In this document: positions 55,761 through 64,000 of the stretch, in pieces
Position numbering within the stretch: position 1 is the first letter of the stretch
How the letters are laid out: each line of letters starts with the position of its first letter
Assembly: GCA_946902875.1 (NCBI GenBank)
Contig: OX336359.1
Coordinates: forward strand, 4,092,001 to 4,156,000
Direction: 5' to 3'
DNA length: 64,000 nt
Source: Nematopogon swammerdamellus
Lineage: Eukaryota > Arthropoda > Insecta > Lepidoptera > Adelidae
The notes under the pieces: generated by a model
The model's input: only the letters and a program-made list of their open reading frames with translations
Databases searched by the model: none
What the model was told of the DNA's origin: nothing
Program-made: the position numbers and the translations under genes

Positions 55761-55913
55761 ATTATCTGTCTTTTTCCGTCGAATTTATCCGTCGTCCGTT
55801 GTTTATATTTTAAATACCTGAAGCAATTGTTTGCCTAACAATCTAACCATTGCTGTAATTTTTATTAAGGCGTTTCCATGTTCATTCTTTAGTACTGCAT
55901 TGTCCGCCCCTAC

Positions 55914-56025
55914 GCCTTTTCCACATCCCAAAGGTTAGTTCGTAAAGAATGTCGCGAGGCATTAAACTCGCCTTTTGTGACCCTTTTATACAATGGTGTA
56001 CAATGAAGTATATTTTCATTTCATT
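55914..56025 (+). repeat. LINE 3' UTR end, second copy
   Basis: ttttccacatcccaaaggtt…gcgaggcattaaactcgcct…ggtgtacaatgaagtat. Confidence 0.55.
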
Positions 56026-56052
56026 TCGATCGTTCGTTATATTTTCATCATT

Positions 56053-56439
56053 TCAGCCTCGATAGCTCAGTGGTGCAGACAGTCTACTGTCGCTATTGAA
56101 TGTTAAGCGACGCTGGGTGCGGTCAGTACTTGGATGGGTGGCCGCTGACCGTTGGAGGCTGACCGAGGTTCGGATTCCTCGTAAAAACTGTAGGTTCCTT
56201 CCCTCCTAACCTTACTTGGTGGTAGGGTTTAACCGGCCCGGGTTGGTACCACCGCACTGAATGAAACGTCGGTCGAAACGGCTATGTAAATAGTTTGTGT
56301 TTTCCGACCAGTTCAGTGTAGCCGGCACGATCAAAGGGGGAAGCACTGACATGGCACCTAGTTCACCCGGTGTTATGGGCTGACATCATGGACGTTGTAG
56401 GTGATGTAGCCAACCGTGTCAGTTTCCATAAAAAAAAAA
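56053..56439 (+). mobile_element. SINE-B, full length
   Basis: tcagcctcgatagctcagtg, gttaagcgacgctgggtgcg then gtcagtacttggatgggtgg, core, body, gtcagtttccat and poly(A). Together with 13863 one of the two best references. Confidence 0.9.
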
Positions 56440-56529
56440 TTCATTTCGAGTGTTCATAACTCCAAGATAACGTGAACCGCAAGTAATCAGAGTTTCTAAT
56501 TATGCCGGTACTTATGTTTTGTAAGTACG

Positions 56530-56645
56530 TGTTGTAGTGATGTTACACGCGTGTCGCGCGCTCACGTACACGTACACGTACGTTTTCACACACGCGTGGT
56601 GTTCACACACGCGGCGTGTTCGCATGTGCGGCGTGTTCGCTCTCT
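56530..56645. repeat. Alternating CG/CA-rich tract
   Basis: tgttacacgcgtgtcgcgcg, cacgtacacgtacacgtacg and repeated gcggcgtgttcgc. Alternating purine-pyrimidine runs could adopt Z-DNA (inference). Confidence 0.5.
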
Positions 56646-57410
56646 CGGATTTTGTAATTGAATTTCCTATCCCCGTTTTCCTAATTTTCAGCTGTAGTCC
56701 GTAAAAATTTACGCCTTTTCAGCGCTCAAACCGAGGAGAAGGCAAAAGGTAGATCGCGCAATATATCTGGTTTTTTAATTCATTTTATGGAATGGAATTT
56801 AGCGCACGAGCTTGCGTGACACACTATGAAAGAGGGTTAACTGCAACTATTCGAGATTTAGAGAGAATACGCCACCAAGGCGGTGACGAAATCAGTTAAC
56901 ACTTTGGCGGCCCGTGCTAGAGTTCCAGGTTTGAATCCTGGTCGGTAATTTTTGAATGAATGAATAACTGTTATTTAAAATGTTTGTCTACAACTACATC
57001 ATTTAGGTCTTAGTACCTATTTTTCCACTATCTATCCATATTACATATATTTCACATATCTATTAATTTCGCCATAGATTACGCCACTGACCCAAATGCA
57101 TATTCAATTCAGTATGTATGCGTTTAAAACTCAATATGCTGAATCTACTCTTTCCTTCCTCTCAGGTTTAAGCGCAATATATTCACCGCCTGCTTCGGAG
57201 ATTTCCGCAAGCGGTAATCTTATGTTCTTAGAAACGGAACAGGGTGTTTTGAATGTGAATGCACGAGAGAATATGCAGTAATTATGGTGCATTCAGCTCA
57301 CCATTTTCAGTTTTGAGTTTACAGAGCATGCGCGGTTTAGAACCGCAGCAACGATGTAGGGACGTCGACTCTCTAAGTGTGTTCTAATGCTTATTTCATG
57401 GAGAGTGTTC
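56646..57410. other. Unique DNA, no gene called
   Basis: A B-box-like ggtttgaatcctgg at 56928 could belong to a decayed tRNA-derived SINE, but no A box is clear. The 61-codon frame at 57096 has no recognisable features. Confidence 0.3.
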
Positions 57411-57651
57411 GTCAGCCTCGGTAGCCCAGTGGTGCGGTCGGTCGACTTTTTCTTAAAATTTAGCAGCCCATAACACCGGGTGAACTAAGTACCATGGTAG
57501 TGCTTCCCTTCATTTCATGTCGGCTACACTGAACTGGCCGGAAAACACAAACTATTTACATAGCCGTTTAGACCCACGTTTCATTCAGTGCGGTGGTACC
57601 AACCCGGGCGGTTTAAACCCTACCACCAAGTAAGATTAGGAGGGAAGGGAC
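57411..57651. mobile_element. SINE-B inverted chimera
   Basis: A plus-strand head (57411-57446, gtcagcctcggtagcccagt) is followed after about 16 bp by a minus-strand body (57463-57651, cagcccataacaccgggtga to attaggagggaaggga). Confidence 0.72.
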
Positions 57652-57659
57652 TGTAATTC

Positions 57660-57806
57660 TGTAAGTCATTTATTCACAGAACCGGGAAAATTTGGAATGC
57701 ATTTCCTGCCGTTATATTTCCCTCCAAGTACCGCCTGGGGTTTTTCAAAAGGGTCTTGGAAAGGCTCCTGTCAGGCCCGCTGTTCATACCAACACGGAAG
57801 TCGGAA
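57660..57806 (+). pseudogene. LINE RT C-terminal fragment
   Basis: Reads K-S-F-I-H-R-T-G-K-I-W-N-A-F-P-A-V-I-F-P then Y-R-L-G-F-F-K-R-V-L-E-R-L-L, the C-terminal pattern of insect non-LTR reverse transcriptases. It is ended by the MITE at 57807. Confidence 0.65.
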
Positions 57807-58177
57807 GACGAGACGGAAGTTAACTTTCTCCATACAAAATCCTCTTTCGGCATTTATGTTTTTTACCCCCTAAACCTTATCCGATTTTTACAATTCTTTT
57901 TTTGTTGTAATAAAGACAATCGAATGTACGTTCTTGTTATTTTTTGAATATCTAAAGTGATGACTCAATAAATCATCAAAAAATAAAAAATTCTAATTGT
58001 TTCAGTCGAAATTTGCTCCAGTTTTGTAGGTATGTTTTATCTAAACAAAAAATTAGGAACGTAAATTGGAATGCCCTTAAGACCAGAAAAAAATTTAAAA
58101 ATCGGATAAGGTTTAGGGGGCTATAGAAAACATAAATGCCGAAAGACTGCATGGAGAAAGTTAACTTCCGTCGCGTC
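57807..58177. mobile_element. MITE with about 80-bp terminal inverted repeats (copy 2)
   Basis: gacgagacggaagttaactt…ccttatccgatttttac mirrors aaaaatcggataaggtttag…gttaacttccgtcgcgtc. Non-coding. Better preserved than 7423-7753. Confidence 0.8.
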
Positions 58178-58262
58178 AGTTGTCTGATCTCACAAATAAT
58201 TACGCGCGATGGGGGTTTATTGTCCTTAGAAGAGCTTTCATAATCTTTTCCTTTTCTATATA

Positions 58263-58780
58263 AAGTGTGGGGCCGGCACTTAAAAAGAATAGCCCAGCTG
58301 TATCTCTCCCCGTGCATGTCGTAAAACTCGACTAAGGGAAAAGGACAAGCTGCCGTGCTAAATGACGACAGACTAGCAACCTCTCACCTTGGCACGGTCC
58401 TTCCACCGAGTCATGCAGCTTCGTGCCTTACTTGCTGGTTATAACGTTAGGTTCCTATAACTTAGTCGCCTTTAACGACATGCACGGGGAGATATGCAGT
58501 AGTATCTTTACACTAACTATTAACATATTTATTAAATACATACATATCACACACGCTGAATCCCGACAATCGAGGCAAGCAGAGTAATCGGTGTTGTGCT
58601 GCAAGAACTCTGGTAAATTACAGCACAACACCAACCACCACGTTTCACAAATTATTCGAACAAGATTCAATCGATCAAGCAGCAAGTAAGGCGCGAAGAC
58701 CCACCTGCTGCATGACTCGGTGGAAGTACCGTGCCAAGGTGAGAGGTGGCGAGCCTGTCGCCCTTTAGCACGGCATCTTT
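58263..58780. repeat. Inverted pair of Repeat-E copies
   Basis: Plus copy at 58263-58438 (ggccggcacttaaaaagaat…gtgccttacttgctgg) and minus copy at 58462-58780 (acttagtcgcctttaacgac at its left, then ccacacgctg-like end and gagaggtggcgagcctgtcg). The minus copy begins with its own reversed 5' fragment, so junctions are complex. Confidence 0.65.
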
Positions 58781-59469
58781 ATTGTTATTATTAAATAACA
58801 TTGTTTTTGTTCACATAGCGTTTTGTTGAATTTATCATCAGCAGAAAACAAACACGTCTCTCTATATAGAGTAATGCCGTGCATTCTCGAACGGCATATA
58901 ATATGATGGTTTTGACAACAAACCCAATATTATGTGCCAAGAAAATGCGCAGCATTGCGGCAAGGCCTTGCCGGTGAAGTGAAGAGACGCTATGACAGGA
59001 GATATAATCTCTGGACAGTGCCAGACTTGCTGGGTGTTGTCAGGACTATGACGAAATAGATTTTCAGAGGAATAAGACATGGAAGATTGATGAACACAAC
59101 AGGGCTGCTTTTAAATTACCGGTTCTACACGGATGTATACGGTACATAGGACCTAATGTATGATATAATATACATGTTTGTAAGTAGACTGCCAAGGTCA
59201 TAACCCTTTCTTTTGGCTTCGCCTTTGAGTTATGTGTACTCGAGAGATTCGACGCCTGTACTTTTAAACGCCCCGCGTACTTAGCGAACAAGTCACGGCC
59301 TTTATAAAAGCTTATGAAATTCACAAAACGGCCGCCTTTGAAATTCAAAACGTCGTCGTCGCTTTAAGAACTCGTCAAATCTCTCAACCCTAGGGACCAG
59401 TGGCGGAACAAGTACTTCCTCTGGGGGCCGAGAGAGTGGGGGTGGAAATACGATTATCCTGCCTCTTTC
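58781..59469. other. Unique DNA, no gene called
   Basis: Short open frames (72 and 94 codons on minus) lack recognisable domains. No repeat family identified. Confidence 0.3.
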
Positions 59470-59784
59470 ATTTTTTTTTATGGAAACTGACACGGTTGGC
59501 CACATCGCACCTACTACATCCGTGATGTCAGCCCATAATACCGGGTGAAGAAGGTGTCATGTCAGTGCTTTCCTTCATTTTATGTCGGCTACACCGAACT
59601 GGCCAGAAAACACGAACTATTTACAAAGCCGTTTCGACCGACGACGTTTCGTTCAGTGCGTTGGTACCAACCCGGGCGGTATAAACCCTACCACCTAGTA
59701 AGGTGAGAAGGACATCTACAATCGAAACCATGGCCAGCCTCCAACTGTCGAAAATGGCCACCCATCCAAGCTCTGTGCCCAGGT
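59470..59784 (-). mobile_element. SINE-B, head truncated
   Basis: Poly-T, atggaaactgacacggttgg to ggccacccatccaagctctg then tgcccaggt in the 5S-like part. The tRNA-like end is absent. Confidence 0.8.
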
Positions 59785-59794
59785 TTTGTTTTAT

Positions 59795-60322
59795 ACTAAG
59801 CTCGACATGTGGCGCCGAGCCACCCATGAGGTGTCTAGCGACGCCCATGGACATTCGGTCGTATGCGGGGGTTGCGAATGCCATGCCGGCCTGACAGGTG
59901 CCCATTCACGCCCCTCTTGAAGGACCCGAGACTGTACTTGGGGGAAATATATGGGCAGGGAGAGCGTTCCAGAGTTTACCGGTTCTGTAGAGAAAAGATC
60001 TGCAGAATCGATTTGTACGCATCCGCGGTAAGTCCAGCGTGTAAGGATGCAATCCCTGCCCAGTGCGCGTAGTGCGGAGGTGGAAAGGGGACGGCGGGAT
60101 CGCATTAAACAGCTCCTCCGAGCACTCCCCATGGAATAAGCGGTAGAACACACTTAGGGAGCCGACATCCCTACGGTGTTGCAGTGGTTCTAAATCGCGG
60201 GACACTTCGGGGTCACCCACTAGTCGCACGGCTCGACGCTGGATCGAGTCCAGAGGCGCAAGCTGGTATTTAGCAGAGCCATCCCACAGGTGCGAGCAGT
60301 ACTCCAAGCAGGACCTGATCTG
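59795..60322 (-). pseudogene. LINE reverse transcriptase C-terminus, mostly open
   Basis: On the minus strand an open frame (about 60322 to the stop at 59906) reads C-L-E-Y-C-S-H-L-W-D-G-S-A-K-Y-Q-L-A, R-R-A-V-R-L-V-G-D, S-L-S-V-F-Y-R-L-F-H-G-E-C and R-S-F-L-Y-R-T-G-K-L-W-N-A-L-P. This is the C-terminal part of a non-LTR reverse transcriptase common in Lepidoptera (recalled). The rest is 3' UTR. 5'-truncated; the catalytic domain is missing. Confidence 0.75.
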
Positions 60323-60478
60323 CCATGGACATTCGGTCGCATGCGGGGGTTGCGAATGCCATGCTGGCCTGACAGGTGCCCATTCACGCCTCTACTGAAG
60401 GACCCGAGTACTTGGGGGGAAACACGTGGGCAGGGAGAGCGTTCCAGAGTTTACCGGTTCTGTGGAGGAAGGATCAGC
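60323..60478 (-). repeat. Second adjacent copy of the LINE 3' segment
   Basis: ccatggacattcggtcgcat to ccggttctgtggaggaagga repeats 59845-59995 directly upstream of the first copy. Confidence 0.7.
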
Positions 60479-60499
60479 TTAGGATCAGGTGCGCTTAAC

Positions 60500-60691
60500 A
60501 TCACGAATGACAGTCGACGGTCGGTATTGAAACGGCTATGTAAATAATTCGTGTTTTTTCGTCCAGTTCAGTGTAGCCGGCACGACCGAATGGAAGCACT
60601 GACAAGGCACCTGGTTCACCAAGATGCAATGCCCTGATATGACGGATGTAGTAGGTGATGTAGCCAACCGTGTCAGTTTCTATAAAAAAAA
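60500..60691 (+). mobile_element. SINE-B 3' fragment
   Basis: ggtattgaaacggctatgta to gtgtcagtttctat and poly(A). Confidence 0.75.
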
Positions 60692-61064
60692 TACTACGTA
60701 AAACTTCCTCAATCAGAATATACCAGAAGTTTAAACGTAAAACTAATTAATGCAAATTACGGTAATTCTGTGGTAATAGTATCTGAAACAATTCTGCAAT
60801 GTGCATTGCCCCTATATCTATCTGTACGAAGCGATCTATTGTACATAGCTTGTAAAATATGTCCCTGTCGAGGTCTCCCTTTACAGAGGGAGGATAAACA
60901 CCCCAACCACGCTCTAATCCCTTTCCGACCCCCACAGCGGCCGGATTCTGTAGCGCTAATGGCGCTAATTGTGGCGCTATTCTCGCGCTATCGATGAATG
61001 ACGCTATAAAACACCTTTATGAAAGAACTAATCGATTTCATTTTAACATTGTTAAGAGTATGTT

Positions 61065-61955
61065 ATAATGCACATTGCTTGGCATGATCCTCTGTTGTAT
61101 CAACAATACAACAATCACTATATAATGAATATAATAAGGTAAAGTTGAGTACTAATGCTAGGTTTTATGTTGGACGACAAAAGCGGCATGTGGCCGAGTG
61201 GTCTGGGCGTCGAGGTTCGAATCCGGTCGGCGCATGTGAAATTTACGCGCATACCTACACCTGCTGCTTCATCGTTCCGAACCGGTGTAAAACTGTACGT
61301 CCCTTTACGCCTTACATCCAAATGGATATCTCCGGTATGCCACCTGGCTTCTCGGAGGTAATATTTTCTGGCCGGAGCATGTGCTCTGGCCCCTCTGACT
61401 CAGCCACCGATTCCAGATTACATAAAAATAAAATTCGATTAATTTTCCTCGTTTAAAAAAAAAATTCTAACTGATTTCCAAATCGTCGTTAAAACGGTTA
61501 GTATTAAAAAAATACTTGTACTTTAAATTAGGTCACGAAACATTGGATAATAAATGTTCTCAATATAAAGTACGTCCTGTGTTTTTTTTTACATTAAAAA
61601 AAATGTTTTTTTTTTCACAGTCAAAAACAATTATCTACATTTTCATCGAGTGCGTCTATTATCCCTTTCGTTCTCTCACCGATTTTAGCGCAATTTAACG
61701 CTATCGAAACAGAATACAGCCACCAGCAGAATTTATTAATTACTCTCTCTCTCTCAGTCTCTCTCTCTCTCTGCGAGAGCAAGCGAATCTGGCACGCTCG
61801 AAAAATGCTGCAACATTAATCCCGGTTACGCGCGCTGCACGGATTTTACACGGAAATATCGGGGAAATTCCCGGCAGTGTGATGCGATGTAATTGTCAAT
61901 GGTTATTGCGTATACCGTTTCAAATTGTTGATGGTCTGACATGGGAGTACTGTTT
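61065..61955. repeat. Old tandem duplication, copy 1
   Basis: cacattgcttggcatgatcc, tgagtactaatgctagg, tctcaatataaag and cggcagtgtgatgcg recur in order at 62133-62830. SINE-A is inserted in this copy only. A CT-rich microsatellite lies at 61741-61777. Confidence 0.6.
61183..61429 (+). mobile_element. SINE-A with internal deletions
   Basis: gcggcatgtggccgagtggt, shortened head (gggcgtcgaggttcgaatcc), core truncated, then a jump to tggatatctccggtatgcca; ends agattacataaaa. Confidence 0.78.
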
Positions 61956-62121
61956 ATTAATAAAATACAATAAGGCTTTCAAAATTTTTATTCGAACTGA
62001 CCTAGGGCCGAATGGTTATTGGGATTGCGACCGACTGCTTTTGTGACATTTTATTACAGTATGTATGTGAAGAACATCCCTATGTGTTTTATAAATAAGT
62101 GAGAATGCGAATTTATTAAGA

Positions 62122-62915
62122 GGCTGTAATACCTCACATTGCTTCGCGTGATCCTCTGTCGTATAAAAAATACTGCAACAATCACTCTGTAATAAATATA
62201 TTATATGGTAAATTGAGTACTAATGCTAGGTACCTAGTCTGGTGAAAATATGATTCCATAAAGTTTTTTTCATAGAAAACTCGCAAAATTACCTCCAAAC
62301 CGTAAAATAAAACAGCTAGTATTCAATAAATAATTTAAAATAGATCACGATACTTTGCATAATAAATAACTGATCTCAATATAAAGATGTCCCATATTTT
62401 TTACATTTGAAAAATGACCGCTCTATTTTTACCGTAAAAACAATTACTTATATTATCACGCGTTGCACACAATTTTATTACTTAGAGTATCCGTCCGACA
62501 ATAGTGTAGTTGACCATAACAAAATCGCTGTGACCTCGCGAGCTATGAGCGGGATAGAGAAGTGAGGGCATTAAAATTCGAGGTTAGGTATTACTGACTC
62601 TTAAGTAATTTTTAAGGAGACCTTTTTACCGAACCTGGCGTGGTTGCCCGCATCACCTTTGCGCTTAAGCCCACTACAGTATGTTCCCGCGAAAAGTTGG
62701 TGCCATGATGGAGCTTCACTGTGATCGTGCCTTCATTTCGGCGCAAGTTGCCACGCCAGTGTGGTCCTAATGGTCGTGCGGGCACAGGTTTTACGCGGAC
62801 ATCGCGGAAATTTCCGGTAGTGTGAAGCGCTCTAATTGTAAATGGTTATTGCGACTCGGCGCGCGGCCGTTTCAAATTGTGACGTTTTATGCGACAGTTG
62901 ATGGTTTGATGAGGC
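62122..62915. repeat. Old tandem duplication, copy 2
   Basis: cacattgcttcgcgtgatcc (62136), ttgagtactaatgctagg, gatctcaatataaag, ttccggtagtgtgaagcg and atggttattgcg follow the order of copy 1. Confidence 0.6.
62622..62790 (-). repeat. Possible ancient relative of the SINE-B 3' body
   Basis: tttttaccgaacctggcgtg, cccgcatcacctttgcgc, ttggtgccatgatggagctt and gatcgtgccttcatttcgg follow the order of motifs in reversed SINE-B but are much diverged. Confidence 0.35.
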
Positions 62916-63047
62916 TGGCTGTTCCGTGCGAATTGATATACAGAAGCGATGCGACATATAATTTTACATGTTACCAAAAATTGGTCTGCATGAACACAAT
63001 TTTAAATAAACAAAAGATACGGCATGACAGAGAATTTAGTTTACGAT

Positions 63048-63395
63048 GCGACGGGTGGCCGATTGGTTTGGGCATCGGTTTCGAATCCAGTCGGCTTGTA
63101 CCAATTAGTTTTTTCTGACGAAAAAAATTACGTGCATACCGACACCTGCTGCTTCACCGTCCGGAACCAGTGTAAAACTGTAGGTCCCTTCCCTTGCCCT
63201 TACCTGGTGGTAGGCTAAAATTGTAGCCGACTGGGTTGGTGCCACCGTACTGAATGTAAGATGGCCGCACAGCAGCCTCGGTTGTGTTCTCCTCTAGTCC
63301 AGTATAGCCAGCAACCAGCAATCCGGGGAAGACTCCGGTATGGCACCTACCTTCTCGGAGGTGACATTGGCTGTTCAGAGCATGTGGTCCGACTA
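63048..63395 (+). mobile_element. SINE-A, 3'-truncated with head deletion
   Basis: gcgacgggtggccgattggt, deleted anticodon-like part, ggaaccagtgtaaaactgta, and gtatggcacctaccttctcg to cagagcatgtgg. Confidence 0.78.
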
Positions 63396-63418
63396 TCGAC
63401 CAAGGAATAAGGAAATTC

Positions 63419-63670
63419 GTCAGCCTCGGTAGCTCAGTGGTGCGGTCAGTCAACTGTTATTAAGCAACGCTGAACGCGTTCAGTATTTCGATGGGTGACC
63501 GCTCAACCGTTTGAGGCTGACCGTGGTTCGGATTCCATGTTAAACTGTAGGTCCCTTCCCTTCTTAACTTACTAGGTGGTAGGGTTTATTCCGGCCGGGT
63601 TGGTACCACCGCACTGAGCGAAACGTCGGTCGAAACGGCTAAGTAAATATTTCGTGTTTTCCGTCCAGTT
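63419..63670 (+). mobile_element. SINE-B, 3'-truncated
   Basis: gtcagcctcggtagctcagt, ttaagcaacgctgaacgcgt, core, up to ttccgtccagttc. It faces a reversed copy 6 bp away. Confidence 0.82.
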
Positions 63671-63676
63671 CTGTGG

Positions 63677-64000
63677 AAGAAGAATCTGACACGGTTTGTT
63701 ACATCACCTACAGCATTCGTGATGTCGACCCATAACCCCGGATGAACTAGGTGCCACGTCAGTGCTTCCGTTTATTTCATGTCGGCTACACTGACCTGGA
63801 TGGAAAACACAAACTATTTACACAGCCGTTTCGACCGACCTTTCATTCAGTGCGGTGGTACCAACCCGGGCGTGATAAACCCTACCACCTAGTAACGGAA
63901 GAAGGGAAGTTACCTACAGTTTTACGTGGAATCCGAACCACGCTCAGCCTCCAACGGTCGATCAGTCACCTATCCGACTACTGACCGCGCTCGGGGTTGC
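63677..64000 (-). mobile_element. SINE-B, reversed, cut by the window end
   Basis: gaatctgacacggtttgtta through core to actgaccgcgctcggggttg at the window edge. Confidence 0.82.

Overview
The window looks like lepidopteran (moth) nuclear DNA, probably noctuid-like. It is AT-rich and almost wholly made of transposable elements. The main clues are short interspersed elements (SINEs) headed by a tRNA-like or 5S-rRNA-like promoter and sharing one core domain, a layout known from Helicoverpa (HaSE1-HaSE3). There are also short non-autonomous Helitrons ending in gcgggcaaaagCTAG, non-LTR retrotransposon 3' ends with microsatellite tails, and a CsRn1-clade Ty3/gypsy element primed by tRNA-Trp. Species assignment is inference. 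No convincing intact host gene is visible; three short exon-like stretches (253-304, 5801-6066, 42946-43057) are weak candidates.

Layout. 1-6580: a complete Ty3/gypsy element (635-5718) with identical 213-bp LTRs, tRNA-Trp primer site, gag with a CHCC zinc knuckle, and pol (protease, reverse transcriptase, RNase H, integrase with GPY/F) in the -1 frame, flanked by the 4-bp duplication ACGT. It may sit in an intron. 6.6-25 kb: nested SINEs, hAT-like miniature inverted-repeat elements (MITEs), two Helitrons in opposite orientation, decayed LINE 3' ends, a perfect 155-bp-arm palindrome (21754-22196), and an internally deleted mariner (22851-23766). 26.1-29.5 kb: a 3.35-kb foldback-like structure with one inverted left arm and three tandem right arms. 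29.5-46 kb: more SINEs, GACA-rich repeats, LINE remnants and several MITEs with readable target duplications. 46-64 kb: a hAT-like MITE with an exact 8-bp duplication, many SINE copies, an 18-bp minisatellite (51428-51977), inverted SINE pairs, and an old roughly 1-kb tandem duplication (about 61.06-62.9 kb).

Family names used here. SINE-A: tRNA-headed SINE. SINE-B: tRNA/5S-headed SINE. Repeat-C: element with ggccaagtgcgagtcg head, GACA array and tacggaaccct tail. Repeat-E: element starting gccccactgcatctctcccc and ending cagcgtgtggtatgt. Element-I: hAT-like MITE with CAAGAACGTT ends. Element-J: 290-bp element with 7-bp target duplications. These labels are mine. Only the gypsy element looks capable of encoding its own movement; SINE-A and SINE-B would depend on a LINE partner, and the MITEs and Helitrons on enzymes encoded elsewhere. 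Family boundaries were read by eye and are usually good to a few bases where a target duplication is quoted, and to about 10-20 bases otherwise.
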